Assembly: GCA_949752795.1 (NCBI GenBank)
Contig: CATKHW010000280.1
Location: 1 to 64,000, forward strand
Length of the DNA stretch: 64,000 bases
Direction: 5' to 3'
Source of the DNA: Hyperoodon ampullatus
Lineage: Eukaryota > Chordata > Mammalia > Artiodactyla > Ziphiidae
Part shown: one piece after another, positions 38,228-52,133 of the stretch
Layout of the letters: each line of letters opens with the position of its first letter
Position numbering within the stretch: the first letter of the stretch is position 1
Translations under genes and position numbers: made by a program
Notes under the pieces: generated by a model
The model's database searches: none
What the model was told of the DNA's origin: nothing
The model's input: only the letters and a program-made list of their open reading frames with translations

Positions 38228-39965
38228 TGAATGACCCTATCTACAACGACAGGTGGATGTGTCATAAGGAAGGACGCTTGGGACTGAGAGGATTGGTGAG
38301 ATTGGGTGAGCAAATGCAGACGCTTTAAAGCACAAATGCCTGGCACCCATTCCATGAGTCCCAACTGTCCCGGTTGAAGGGAATATTACTACAGCTATAA
38401 CATGTACGGGAAACCTAGAGAACGGACACACTGTGAATACGAAAGGTTTCTAAAACTCAACGAATAGTCCCTCTCCTGATGCTCCGGTTTGACTTTCCAT
38501 CTGCTTTTCTATCAACCTCCCAACTTGGAGAGACAGCCCCTTTAACCTCCTGGTTCGCACACGTTGCCAATTTGGCAGAGGATAAAAGCGAAGAGGGAGA
38601 AGCAATGAGAGAGTAGCTGTTAGGCATTTGGACGGGCACATATCACTGTAATTTCCCGGCAGGAAGAAGAATTAACCAAAGTCTCAGCCACCCACCGGGA
38701 ACCAGTATAGGTCCTGAACCAAAATTTTGGACTTGCGGTCAGCTCACCAAAAACGAGTTGAAAAATGGAGCTCAGGGGCACAGCAATTCACAAACTGGCC
38801 TAGTAATAAAGGACAACTATCGTCCAAAAATCTGTTGAGGGAAGGCAACGAGGCAGACTTGAAAGCGAGGCAGAATAGCAGGAAACAGATTTCAAGAGGT
38901 ACGTTGGAATCACCTTTAAAGCACAGGAAGAGGGGCACAACTTCGACAATGATGCACTTGTCCAAAAAGGGCGTATGCGTTTTCTCCTGAATATATTCAG
39001 GAGAAAACGCATACGCCCTTTTTGGCCAAGCAAGCAAGTGGGCAATGCAAATCTACACTACAAAGAAGTATCACTTCCCACCGGTCAAAAGGGACATCCA
39101 CAAATCTGTAAAAACCAGAAAGGCAAGACAGGCCCTGGAGAACAGGGAGCCTTGTTATGCTGATGGGCGGGATGTAAATTGCCAACTGCCTCTCTGGAGG
39201 AGTGCATTGTGTTCCCTAAAACAAGTAAAGAAGAGAGCTACAGAGCCAAGGGCACTTCCAGTCTAGGGAATATACCTTGGGAAAACTGAAAATCAATAAG
39301 ACAGAGCCACCCCAAAATTTAGGGCTGCACTGCTTACAAGGACCTCAACTTGGATACACCTTAAGTATCCCAGGAAATATAAAAATGGTTCAAAAAATTG
39401 TGGTACTTACGTACGATGGAATATCACACAGCCATGAAATCAATATCATAAGACCAGTAGCAGCAAAATGGGTGGATTCAGGTACGATGATTCTAAGTGA
39501 AATAAGTCACACAGAAAAAGAAACTTATCATAAGATATCACTTATGAAGATCCTATAAACATGGCTACACTTGAACTGAGTTAGGAAAGAGAACAGTGTC
39601 TCACATTTAGAAAACACTCTTATGCCTGCTTAAGGGGGAAGGAGAGGTGGGGTGATGCATAAAACCAGAGTTTGATATAAGCACAGGTACCGTTCCAAAA
39701 ACCAACTATGGAATAGACAAGACCTACACCTTCCTCAGTGAAAGGGACTCAAAACACCATATTTCCCGCAGAGGAATATATCTGACTAGTAAGAACCTTA
39801 AAACCTATGTATTGATATGTCTCCGTAAGGGAATCAAGTGTGTCTAGACTGGCATAAACATGGCACCGAGAATCAGCTCAAACCCACTATAAAAAGGAAT
39901 TTCAAAAACAAAACAAAAAAACTGGGAAATTCTTTACAATTCCTTCAGGGTCTCTGATGAAACCT
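38228..39965 (+). repeat. Satellite monomer 23
   Basis: Palindrome 38957-39030 has only the cttgtcc mismatch and is followed by caagcaagtggg. A private change gataaaagcg lies near 38581. Confidence 0.95.
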
Positions 39966-41703
39966 TGAATGACCCTATCTACAACGACAGCTGGATGTGT
40001 CATAAGGAGGGACACTTGGGACTGAGAGGATTGGTGAGATTGGGTGAGCAAATGCAGACGCTTTAAAGCACAAATGCCTGGCACCCATTCCATGGGTCCC
40101 AACTGTCCAGGTTGAAGGGAATATTACTACAGCTATAACATGTACGGGAAACCTAGAGAACGGACACACTGTGAATACGAAAGGTTTCTAAAACTCAACG
40201 AATAGTCCCTCTCCTGGTGCTCCGGTTTGACTTTCCATCTGCTTTACTATCAACCTCCCAACTTGGAGAGACAGCCCCTTTAACCTCCTGGTTCGCACAC
40301 GTTGCCAATTTGGCAGAGGATGAAAGCGAAGAGGGAGAAGCAATGAGAGAGTAGCTGTTAGGCATTTGGACGGGCACATATCACTGTAATTTCCCGGCAG
40401 GAAGAAGAATTAACCAAAGTCTCAGCCACCCACCGGGAACCAGTATAGGTCCTGAACCAAAATTTTGGACTTGCGGTCAGCTCACCAAAAACGAGTTGAA
40501 AAATGGAGCTCAGGGGCACAGCAATTCACAAACTGGCCGAGTAATAAAGGACAACTATCGTCCAAAAATCTGTTGAGGGAAGGCAACGAGGCAGACTTGA
40601 AAGCGAGGCAGAATAGCAGGAAACAGATTTCAAGAGGTACGTTGGAATCACCTTTAAAGCACAGGAAGAGGGGCACAACTTCGACAATGATGCACTTGTC
40701 CAAAAAGGGCGTATGCGTTTTCTCCTGAATATATTCAGGAGAAAACGCATACGCCCTTTTTGGCCAAGCAAGCAAGCGGGCAATGCAAATCTGCACTACA
40801 AAGAAGTATCACTTCCCACCGGTCAAAAGGGACATCCACAAATCTGTAAAAACCAGAAAGGCAAGACAGGCCCTGGAGAACAGGGAGCCTTGTTATGCTG
40901 ATGGTCGGGATGTAAATTGCCAACTGCCTCTCTGGAGGAGTACATTGTGTTCCCTAAAACAAGTAAAGAACAGAGCTACAGAGCCAAGGGCACTTCCAGT
41001 CTAGGGAATATACCTTGGGAAAACTGAAAATCAATAAGACAGAGCCACCCCAAAATTTAGGGCTGCACTGCTTACAAGGACCTCAACTTGGATACACCTT
41101 AAGTATCCCAGGAAATATAAAAATGGTTCAAAAAATTGTGGTACTTACGTACGATGGAATATCACACAGCCATGAAATCAATGTCATAAGACCAGTAGCA
41201 GCAAAATGGGAGGATTCAGGTACAATGATTCTAAGTGAAATAAGTCACACAGAAAAAGAAACTTATCATAAGATATCACTTATGAAGATCCTATAAACGT
41301 GGCTACACTTGAACTGAGTTAGGAAAGAGAACAGTGTCTCATATTTAAAAAACACTCTTATGCCTGCCTAAGGGGGAAGGAGAGGTGGGGTGATGCATAA
41401 AACCAGAGTTTGATATAAGCACAGGTACCGTTCCAAAAACCAACTATGGAATAGACAAGACCTACACCTTCCTCAGTGAAAGGGACTCAAAACCCCATAT
41501 TTCCCGCAGAGGAATATATCTGACTAGTAAGAATCTTAAAACCTATGTATTGATATGTCTCCGTAAGGGAATCAAGTGTGTCTAGACTGGCATAAACATG
41601 GCAGCGACAATCAGCTCAAACCCACTATAAAAAGGAATTTCAAAAACAAAACAATAAAACTGGGAAATTCTTTACAATTCCTTCCGGGTCCCTGATGAAA
41701 CCT
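39966..41703 (+). repeat. Satellite monomer 24
   Basis: Palindrome 40695-40768 has only cttgtcc. The right half matches monomer 20 at 6,954 bp distance (atggtcggga near 40901, cctataaacgtgg near 41290). Confidence 0.95.
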
Positions 41704-42954
41704 GGAATGACCCTATCTACAATGACAGCTGGATGTGGCATAAAGAGGGACACTTGGGACTGAGAGGATTGGTGAGATTGGGTGAGCAAATGCAGACCCT
41801 TTAAAGCAATAATGCATGGCACACATTCCGTGGGTCCCAACTGTCCAGGTTGAAGGGAATATTACTACAGATTTAACATGTACGGGAAACCTAGAGAACG
41901 GACACACTGTGAATACGAAAGGTTTCTAAAACTCAACGAATAGTCCCTCTCCTGGTGCTCCTGTTTGACTTTCCATCTGCATTACTATCAACCACCCAAC
42001 TTGGAGAGACAGCCCCTTTAACCTCCTGTTTCGCACAGGTTGCCAATTTGGCAGAGGATGAAAGGGAAGAGGGAGAACCAATGAGAGAGTAGCTGTTAGG
42101 CATTTGGATGGGCACATATCACTGTAATTTCCCAGCAGGAAGAAGAATTAACCAAAGTCTCAGCCAGCCACCAGGAACCAGTATAGGTCCTGAACCAAAA
42201 TTTTGGACTTGCTGTCAGCTCACCATAAACGAGTTGAAAAATGGAGCTCAGGGGCACAGCAATTCACAAACTGGCCGAGTAATTAAGGACAACTATCGTC
42301 CAAAAATCTGTTGAGGGAAGGCTACAAGGCGGACTTGAAAGCGAGGCAGAATAGCAGGAAACAGATTTCAAGAGGTACGTTGGAATCGCCTTTAAAGCAC
42401 AGGAAGAGGGGCACAACTTCGACAATGATGCCCTTGGCCAAAAAGGGCGTATGCGTTTTCTCCTGAATATATTCAGGAGAAAACGCATACGCCCTTTTTG
42501 GCCAAGCAAGCAAGCGGGCAATGCAAATCTGCACTACAAAGAAGTATCACTTCCCACCGGTCAAAAAGGACATCCAAAAAATGTGTAAAAACCAGAAAGG
42601 CAAGACAGGCCCTGGAGAACAGGGAGCCTTGTTATGCTGATGGGCGGGATGTAAATTGCCAACTGCCTCTCTGGAGGAGTGCATTGTGTTAGCTAAAACA
42701 AGTAAAGAACAGAGCTACAGAGCCAAGGGCACTTCCAGTCTAGGGAATATACCTTGGGAAAACTGAAAATCAATAAGACAGAGCCACCCCAAAATTTAGG
42801 GCTGCACTGCTTACAAGGACCTCAACTTGGATACACCTTAAGTATCCCAGGAAATATAAAAATGGTTCAAAAAATTGTGGTACTTACGTACGATGGAATA
42901 TCACACAGCCATGAAATCAATATCATAAGACCAGTAGCAGCAAAATGGGTGGAT
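40784..42954 (+). repeat. Four-monomer (6,954-bp) higher-order repeat, right member
   Basis: The right half of copy 24 and copy 25 repeat 33830-36000 with few differences (for example tttaaaaaac against tttagaaaac, and gcatggcacacattcc near 41815). Confidence 0.75.
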
Positions 42955-43442
42955 TCAGGTACGATGATTCTAAGTGAAATAAGTCACACAGAAAAAGAAA
43001 CTTATCATAAGATATCACTTATGAAGATCCTATAAACATGGCTAAACTTGAACTGAGTTAGGAAAGAGAACAGTGTCTCACATTTAGAAAACACTCTTAT
43101 GCCTGCTTAAGGGGGAAGGAGAGGTGGGGTGATGCATAAAACCAGAGTTTGATATAAGCACAGGTACCGTTCCAAAAACCAACTATGGAATAGACAAGAC
43201 CTACACCTTCCTCAGTGAAAGGGACTCAAAACACCATATTTCCCGCAGAGGAATATATCTGACTAGTAAGAATCTTAAAACCTATGTATTGATATGTCTC
43301 CGTAAGGGAATCAAGTGTGTCTAGACTGGCATAAACATGGCACCGAGAATCAGCTCAAACCCAGTATAAAAAGGAATTTCAAAAACAAAACAAAAAAACT
43401 CGGAAATTCTTTACAATTCCTTCAGGGTCTCTGATGAAACCT
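41704..43442 (+). repeat. Satellite monomer 25
   Basis: Palindrome 42433-42506 is perfect. It is the partner of monomer 21 (gctgtcagctcaccataaac near 42211). A private change, gtgttagctaaaac, lies near 42686. Confidence 0.95.
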
Positions 43443-45181
43443 TGAATGACCCTATCTACAACGACAGCTGGATGTGTCATAAGGAGGGACGCTTGGGACT
43501 GAGAGGATTGGTGAGATTGGGTGAGCAAATGCAGACGCTTTAAAGCACAAATGCCTGGCACCCATTCCATGGGTCCCAACTGTCCAGGTTGAAGGGAATA
43601 TTACTACAGCTATAACATGTACGGGAAACCTAGAGAATGGACACACTGTGAATACGAAAGGCTTCTAAAACTCAACGAATAGTCCCTCTCCTGGTGCTCC
43701 GGTTTGACTTTCCATCTGCTTTACTATCAACCTCCCAACTTGGAGAGACAGCCCCTTTAACCTCCTGGTTCGCACACGTTGCCAATTTGGCAGAGGATGA
43801 AAGCGAAGAGGGAGAAGCAATGAGAGAGTAGCTGTTAGGCATGTGGACGGGCACATATCATTGTAATTTCCCGGCAGGAAGAAGAATTAACCAAAGTCTC
43901 AGCCACCCACCGGGAACCTGTATAGGTCCTGAACCAAAATTTTGGACTTGCGGTCAGCTCACCAAAAACGAGTTGAAAAATGGAGCTCAGGGGCACAGCA
44001 ATTCACAAACTGGCCGAGTAATAAAGGACAACTATCGTCCAAAAATCTGTTGAGGGAAGGCAACGAGGCAGACTTGAAAGCGAGGCAGAATAGCAGGAAA
44101 CAGATTTCAAGAGGTACGTTGGAATCACCTTTAAAGCACAGGAAGAGGGGCACAACTTCGACAATGATGCACTTGTCCAAAAAGGGCGTATGCGTTTTCT
44201 CCTGAATATATTCAGGAGAAAACTCATACGCCCTTTTTGGCCAAGCAAGCAAGCGGGCAATGCAAATCTGCACTACAAAGAAGTATCACTTCCCACCGGT
44301 CAAAAAGGACATCCAAAAAATGTGTAAAAAACAGAAAGGCAAGACAGGCCCTGGAGAACAGGGAGCCTTGTTATGCTGATGGGCGGGATGTAAATTGCCA
44401 ACTGCCTCTCTGGAGGAGTGCATTGTGTTCCCTAAAACAAGTAAAGAACAGAGCTACAGAGCCAAGGGCACTTCCAGTCTAGGGAATATACCTTGGGAAA
44501 ACTGAAAATCAATAAGACAGAGCCACCCCAAAATTTAGGGCTGCACTGCTTACAAGGACCTCAACTTGGATACACCTTAAGTACCCCAGGAAATATAAAA
44601 ATTGTTCAAAAAATTGTGGTACTTACGTACGATGGAATATCACACAGCCATGAAATCAATATCATAAGACCAGTAGCAGCAAAATGGGTGGATTCAGGTA
44701 CGATGATTCTAAGTGAAATAAGTCACACAGAAAAAGAAACTTATCATAAGATATCACTTATGAAGATCCTATAAACATGGCTAAACTTGAACTGAGTTAG
44801 GAAAGAGAACAGTGTCTCACATTTAGAAAACACTCTTATGCCTGCTTAAGGGGGAAGGAGAGGTGGGGTGATGCATAAAACCAGAGTTTGATATAAGCAC
44901 AGGTACCGTTCCAAAAACCAACTATGGAATAGACAAGACCTACACCTTCCTCAGTGAAAGGGACTCAAAACCCCATATTTCCCGCAGAGGAATATATCTG
45001 ACTAGTAAGAATCTTAAAACCTATGTATTGATATGTCTCCGTAAGGGAATCAAGTGTGTCTAGACTGGCATAAACATGGCACCGAGAATCAGCTCAAACC
45101 CACTATAAAAAGGAATTTCAAAAACAAAACAAAAAAACTGGGAAATTCTTTACAATTCCTTCAGGGTCTGTGATGAAACCT
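43443..45181 (+). repeat. Satellite monomer 26
   Basis: Palindrome 44172-44245 has cttgtcc on the left and aaaactcatacg on the right, the latter as in monomer 21. The right half carries taagtacccc and ggctaaacttg, as in monomer 18. Confidence 0.95.
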
Positions 45182-46920
45182 TGAATGACCCTATCTACAA
45201 CGACAGCTGGATGTGTCATAAGGAGGGAACACTTGGGACTGAGAGGATTGGTGAGATTGGGTGAGCAAATGCAGACGCTTTAAAGCACAAATGCCTGGCA
45301 CCCATTCCATGGGTCCCAACTGTTCAGGTTGAAGGGAATATTACTACAGCTATAACATGTACGGGAAACCTAGAGAACGGACACACTGTGAATACGAAAG
45401 GTTTCTAAAACTCAACGAATAGTCCCTCTCCTGGTGCTCCGGTTTGACTTTACATCTGCTTTACCATCAACCTCCCAACTTGGAGAGACAGCCCCTTTAA
45501 CCTCCTGGTTCGCACACGTTGCCAATTTGGCAGAGGATGAAAGCGAAGAGGGAGAAGCAATGAGAGAGTAGCTGTTAGGCATTTGGACGGGCACATATCA
45601 CTGTAATTTCCCGGCAGGAAGAAGAATTAACCAAAGTCTCAACCCCCACCAGGGACCAGCAGAGGTCCTGAACCAAAATGTTGGACTTGCGGTCAGCTGT
45701 CAAAAAACGAGTTGAAAATTGGAGCTCAAGGGCACAGCAATTCAAAAACTGGCAGAGTAATAAAGGACAACTATCGTCCGAAAATCTGTTAAGGGAAGGC
45801 AACGAGGCTGACTTGAAAGTGAGGCAGAATAGCAGGAAACAGATTTCAAGAGGTACGTTGGATTCGCCTTTAAAGCACAGGAAGAGGGGCACAACTTCCA
45901 CAATGATGCACTTGGCCAAAAAGGGCGTATGTGATTTCTCCTGAATATATTCAGGAGAAAACGCATACGCCCTTTTTGGAAAAGCAAGCAAGCGGGCAAT
46001 GCTAATCTTCACTACAAAGAAGTATCACTTCCCACCGGTCAAATGGGTCGTCCACAAAATGTGTAAAAACCAGAAAAGTAAGACAGGCCCTGGAGAACAG
46101 GGAGCCTTGTTATGCTGAAGGGCGGGATGTACATTGCCAACTTCCTCTCTGGAGGAGTGCATTGTGTTCCCTAAAACAAGTAAAGAACAGAGGTACAGAG
46201 CCAAGGGCACTTCCAGTCTAGGGAATATACCTTGGGAAAACTGAAAATCAATAAGACAGAGCCACCCCAAAATTTAGGGCTGCACTGCTTACAAGGATCT
46301 CAACTTGGGTACACCTTAAATATCCAAGGAAATATAAAAATGGTTCAAAAAATTGTGGTACTTACGTACGATGGAATATCCCTCAGCCATGAAATCAATG
46401 TCATAAGACCAGTAGCAGCAAAATGGGTGGATTCAGGTACGATGATTCTAAGTGAAATATGTCACACAGAAAAAGAAACTTATCATAAGATATCACTTAT
46501 GAAGATCCTGTAAACATGGCTACACTTGACCTGAGTTAGGAAAGAGAACAGTGTCTCACATTTAGAAAACACTCTTATGCCTGCTTAAGGGGGAAGGAGA
46601 GGTGGGGTGATGCATAAAACCAGAGTTTGATATAAGCACAGGTACCGTTCCAAAAACCAACTATGGAATAGACAAGACCTACACCTTCCTCAGTGAAAGG
46701 GACTCAAAACACCATATTTCCCACAGAGGAATATATCTGAGCAGTAAATATCTTAAAACCTATGTATTGATATGTCTCCATAAGGGAATCAAGTGTGTCT
46801 AGACTGGCATAAACATGGCAGCGAGAGTCAGTTCAAACCCACTATAAAAAGGAATTTCAAAAACAAAACAAAAAAACTGGGAAATTCTTTACAATTCCTT
46901 CAGGGTCTCTGATGAAACCT
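45182..46920 (+). repeat. Satellite monomer 27, chimeric
   Basis: The first 460 bp match monomer 20 of the mid-array subfamily. From 45640 the sequence switches to a much more divergent lineage (caacccccaccagggacc, gtcagctgtcaaaaaac, ttcaaaaactggcag). Palindrome 45911-45984 has several changes (gtatgtgatttc, tttttggaaaag). The far right returns to ordinary sequence. Confidence 0.95.
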
Positions 46921-48657
46921 GGAATGACCCTATCTACAACGACAGCTGGATGTGGCATAAGGCTGGACACTTGGGACTGAGAGGATTGGTGAGATTGGGT
47001 GAGCAAATGCAGACCCTTTAAAGCAATAATGCATGGCACACATTTCATGGGTCCCAACTCTCCAGGTTGAAGGGAATATTACTACAGCTATAACATGTAC
47101 GGGAAACCTAGAGAACGGACACACTGTGAATACGAAAGGTTTCTAAAACTCAACGAATAGTCCCTCTCCTGGTGCTCCGGTTTGACTTTCCATCTGCTTT
47201 ACTATCAACCTCCCAACTTGGAGAGACAGCCCGTTTAACCTCCTGGTTCGCACATGTTGCCAATTTGGCAGAGGATGAAAGGGAAGAGGGAGAACCAATG
47301 AGAGAGTAGCTGTTGGGCATTTGCACGGGCACATATCACTGTAATTTCCCGGCAGGAAGAAGAATTAACCAAAGTCTCAGCCACCCACCTGGAACCAGTA
47401 TAGCTCCTGAACCAAAATTTTGGATTTGCGGTCAGCTCACCAAAAACGAGTTGAAAAATGGAGCTCAGGGGCACAGCAATTCACAAACTGGCCGAGTAAT
47501 AAAGGACAACTATTGTCCAAAAATCTGTTGAGGGAAGGCAACGAGGCGGACTTCAAAGCGAGGCAGAATAGCAGGAAACAGATTTCAAGAGGTACGTTGG
47601 AATCGCCTTTAAAGCACAGGAAGAGGGGCACAACTTCGACAATGATGCACTTGGCCAAAAAGGGCGTAAGCATTTTCTCCTGAATATATTCAGGAGAAAA
47701 CGCATACGCCCTTTTTGGCCAAGCAAGCAAGCGGGCAATGCAAATCTGCACTACAAAGAAGTATCACTTCCCAACGGTCAAAATGGACATCCACAAAATG
47801 TGTAAAATCCAGAAAGGCAAGACAGGCCCTGGAGAACAGGGAGCCTTGTTATGCTGATAGGCGGGATGTAAATTGCCAACTGCCTCTCTAGAGGAGTACA
47901 TTGTGTTCCCTAAAAGAAGTAAAGAACAGAGCTTCAGAGCCAAGGGCACCTCCAGTAAATGGAATATACCTTGGGAAAACTGAAAATCAATAAGACAGAG
48001 CCACCCCAAAATTTAGGGTTGCACTGCTTACAAGGACCTCAACTTGGGTACACCTTAAATATCCCAGGAAATATAAAAATGGTTCAAAAAATTTTGGTAC
48101 TTTCGTACGATGGAATATCCCTCAGCCATGAAATCCATGTCATAAGACCAGTAGCAGCAAAATGGGTGGATTCAGGTACGATGATTCTAAGTGAAATAAG
48201 TCACAGAGAAAAAGAAACTTATCATAAGATATCACTTATGAAGAACCTGTAACATGGCTACACTTGACCTGAGTTAGGAAAGAGAACAGTGTCTCACATT
48301 TAGAAAACACTCTTATGCCTGCTTAAGGGGGAAGGAGAGGTGGGGTGATGCATAAAACCAGAGTTTGATGTAAGCACAGGTACCGTTCCAAAAACCAACT
48401 ATGGAATAGACAAGACCTACACCTTCCTCAGTGAAAGGGACTCAAAACCCCATATTTCCCGCAGAGGAATATATCTGACTAGTAAGAATCTTAAAACCTA
48501 TGTATTGGTATGTCTCTGTAAGGGAATTAAGTGTGTCTAGACTGGCAAAAACATGGCAGCGAGAATCAGCTCAAACCCACTACAAAAAGGAATTTCAAAA
48601 ACAAAACATAAAAACTGGGAAATCCTTTAAATTCCTTCAGGGTCTCTGATGAAACCT
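46921..48657 (+). repeat. Satellite monomer 28
   Basis: Palindrome 47650-47723 has gcgtaagcattttc on the left. Private changes in the right half include tccagtaaatggaat near 47951 and tactttcgtacg near 48097. One A is missing after the ORF2 stop (ctgtaacatgg). Confidence 0.95.
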
Positions 48658-50394
48658 GGAATGACCCTATCTACAACGACAGCTGGATGTGGCATATGGA
48701 GGGACAATTGGGACTGAGAGGATTGGTGAGATTCGGTGAGCAAATGCAGACCCTTTAAAGCACACATGCCTGGCACCCATTTCATGGGTCCCAACTCTCC
48801 AGGTTGAAGGGAATATTACTACATCTATAACATGTACGGGAAACCTAGAGAACGGACACACTGTGAATACGAAAGGTTTCTAAAACTCAACGAATAGTCC
48901 CTCTCCTGGTGCTCCGGTTTGACTTTCCATCTGCTTTACTATCAACCTCCCAACTTGGAGAGACAGCCCCTTTAACCTCCTGGTTCACACAGGTTGCCAA
49001 TTTGGCAGAGGATGAAAGGGAAGAGGGAGAACCAATGAGAGAGTACCTGTTAGGCATTTGGACGGGCACATATCACTGTAATTTCCCGGCAGGAAGAAGA
49101 ATTAAGCAAAGTCTCAGCCCCCCACCGGGAACCAGTATAGGTCCTGAACCAAAATTTTGGACTTGCGGTCATCTCACCAAAAACGAGTTGAAAACTGGAG
49201 CTCAGGGGCACAGCAATTCACAAACTTGCCGAGTAATAAAGGACAACTATCGTCCAAAAATCTGTTGAGGGAAGGCAACGAGGCGGACTTGAAAGCGAGG
49301 CAGAATAGCAGGAAACAGATTTCAAGAGGTACGTTGGAATCGCCTTTAAAGCACAGGAAGAGGGGCACAACTTCGACAATGATGCACTTGGCCAAAAAGG
49401 GCGTATGCGTTTTCTCCTGAATATATTCAGGAGAAAACGCATACGCCCTTTTTGGCCCAGCAAGCAAGCGGGCAATGCAAATCTGCACTACAAAGAAGTA
49501 TCACTTCCCACCGGTCAAAAGGGACATCCACAAAATGTGTAAAAACCAGAAAGGCAAGACAGTTCCTGGAGAACAGGGAGCCTTGTTATGGTGATGGGCG
49601 GGATGTAAATTGCCAACTGCCTCTCCGGAGGAGTGCATTGTGTTCCCTAAAACAAGTAAACAACAGAGCTACAGAGCCAAGGGCACTTCCAGTCTAGGGA
49701 ATATACCTTGGAAAAACTGAAAATCAATAAGACAGAGCCACGCCAAATTTACGGCGGCACTGCTTAAAAGGACCTCAAGGTGGGTACACCTTAAATATCC
49801 CAGGAAATATAAAAATGGTTCAAAAAATTGTGGTACTTACGTACGATGGAATATCCCTCAGCCATGAAATCAATGGCATAAGACCAGTAGCAGCAAAATG
49901 GGTAGATTCAGGTACGATGATTCTAAGTGAAATAAGTCACAGAGAAAAAGAAACTTATCATAAGATATCACTTATGAAGATCCTGTAAACATGGCTACAC
50001 TTGAACTGAGTTAGGAAAGAGAACAGTGTCTCACATTTAGAAAACACTCTTATTCCTGCTTAATGGGGAAGGAGAGGTGGGGTGATGCATAAAACAAGAG
50101 TTTGATATAAGCACAGGTACTGTTCCAAAAACCAACTATGGAATAGTCAAGACCTACACCTTCTTCAGTGAAAGGGACTCAAAACCCCATATTTCCCGCA
50201 GAGGAATATATCTGACTAGTAAGAATCTTAAAACCTATGTATTGATATGTCTCCATAAGGGAATCAAGTGTGTCTAGACTGGCATAAACATGGCAGCGAC
50301 AATCAGCTCAAACCCACTATAAAAGGAATTTCGAAAAGAAAACAAAAAAACTGGGAAATTCTTTACAATTCCTTCAGGGTCTCTGATGAAACCT
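48658..50394 (+). repeat. Satellite monomer 29
   Basis: Palindrome 49387-49460 has one change at the right edge (ggcccag). Right of 49605 it contains a distinctive damaged stretch (ctctccggagg, ttacggcggcactgc, ctcaaggtggg) that reappears in monomer 32, showing where the three-unit duplication starts. Confidence 0.95.
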
Positions 50395-52133
50395 GGAATG
50401 ACCCTATCTATAACGACAGCTGGATGTGGCATAAGGCTGGACACTTGGGACTGAGAGGATTGGTGAGATTGGGTGAGCAAATGCAGACCCTTCAAAGCAA
50501 AAATGCCTGGCACCCATTCCATGGGTCCCAACTCTCCAGGTTGAAGGGAATATTACTGCAGCTATAACATGTTCGGGAAACGTACAGAACGAACACATTC
50601 TGAATAAGATAGGTTTATAAAACTCAATGAATAGTCCCGCTCCTGGTGCTCCGGTTTGACTTTCCATCTGATTTACTATCAACCTCGCAAATTGGAGAGA
50701 CAGACCCTTTAACCTCCTGGTTCGCACAGGTTGCCAATTGGGCAGAGGAGGAAAGGGAAGAAGGAGAACCAATGAGAGAGTAGCTGTTAGGCATTTGGAC
50801 GGGCACATATCATTCTAATTTCCCGGCAGGAAGAAGAATTAACCAAAGTCTCAGCGCCCCACTGGGAACCAGCATAGGTCCTGAACCAAAATTTTGTACT
50901 TGCGGTCAGCTCACAAAAAACGAGTTGAAAAATGGAGCTCAAGGGCACAGCAATTCACAAACTGAAAGAGTAATAAAGGACAACTATCGTCCAAAAATCT
51001 GTTAAGGGAAGGCAACGAGGCGGACTTGAAAGCGAGGCAGAATAGCAGGAAACAGATTTCAAGAGGTACGTTGGAATCGCCTTTAAAGCACAGGAAGAGG
51101 GACACAACTTCGACAATGATGCACTTGGCCAAAAAGGGCGTATGCGTTTTCTCCTGAATATATTCAGGAGAAAACGCATACGCCCTTTTTGGCCAAGCAA
51201 GCAAGCGGGCAATGCAAATCTGCACTACAAAGAAATATCACTTCCCACCGGTCAAAAGGGACATCCACAAAATGTGTAAAAACCAGAAAGGCAAGACAGG
51301 CCCTGGAGAACAGGGAGCCTTGTTATGCTGATGGGCGGGATGTAAATTGCCAACTGCCTCTCTGGAGGAGTGCATTGTGTTCCCTAAAACAAGTAAACAA
51401 CAGAGCTACAGAGCCAAGGGCACTTCCAGTCTAGGGAATATACCTTGGGAAAACGGAAAATCAATAAGACAGAGCCACCCCAAATTTTAGGGCTGCACTG
51501 CTTCCAATGACCTCAACATGGGTACACCTTAAGTATCCAAGGAAATATAAAAATGGTTCCAAAAATTGTGGTACTTACTTACGAGGGAATATCCCTCAGC
51601 CATGAAATCAATGTCATACGACCAGTAGCAGCAAAATGCGTGGATTCAGGTACGATGATTCTAAGTGAAATAAGTCACACAGAAAAAGAAACTTATCATA
51701 AGATATCACTTATGAAGATCCTGTAAACATGGCTACACTTGAACTGAGTTAGGAAAGAGAACAGTGTCTCACATTTAGAAAAAAACCTTATGCCTGCTTA
51801 AGGGGGAAGGAGAGGTGGGGTGATGCATAAAACCAGAGTTTGATATAAGCACAGGTACCACTCCAAAAACCAACTATGGAATAGACAAGACCTACACCTT
51901 CCTCAGTGAAAGGGACTCAAAACCCCATATTTCCCGCAGAGGAATATATCTGACTAGTAAGAATCTTAAAACCTATGTATTGATATATCTCCGTAAGGGA
52001 ATCAAGTGTGTCTAGACTGGCATAAACATGGCAGCGAGAATCAGCTCAAACCCACTATAAAAAGGAATTTCAAAAACAAAACAAAAAAACTGGGAAATTC
52101 TTTACAATTCCTTCAGGGTCTCTGATGAAACCT
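50395..52133 (+). repeat. Satellite monomer 30
   Basis: Palindrome 51124-51197 is perfect. The left part is highly diverged (gaacacattctgaataag near 50590, gggcagaggaggaaag near 50740). Copied as monomer 33. Confidence 0.95.

Larger units (their letters stand above)
30640..45639 (+). repeat. Mid-array satellite subfamily block
   Basis: Linked variants appear together here and mostly not elsewhere: ttggatacacc with taagta in the relic (copies 18-26), tcacacagcc (copies 19 and 21-26), cttgtcc in the palindrome (copies 19, 20, 22, 23, 24, 26), ggcaccgag before the A-rich tail, and cacaaatctg (copies 19, 20, 22, 23, 24). The block ends abruptly at 45640 within copy 27. Confidence 0.85.
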
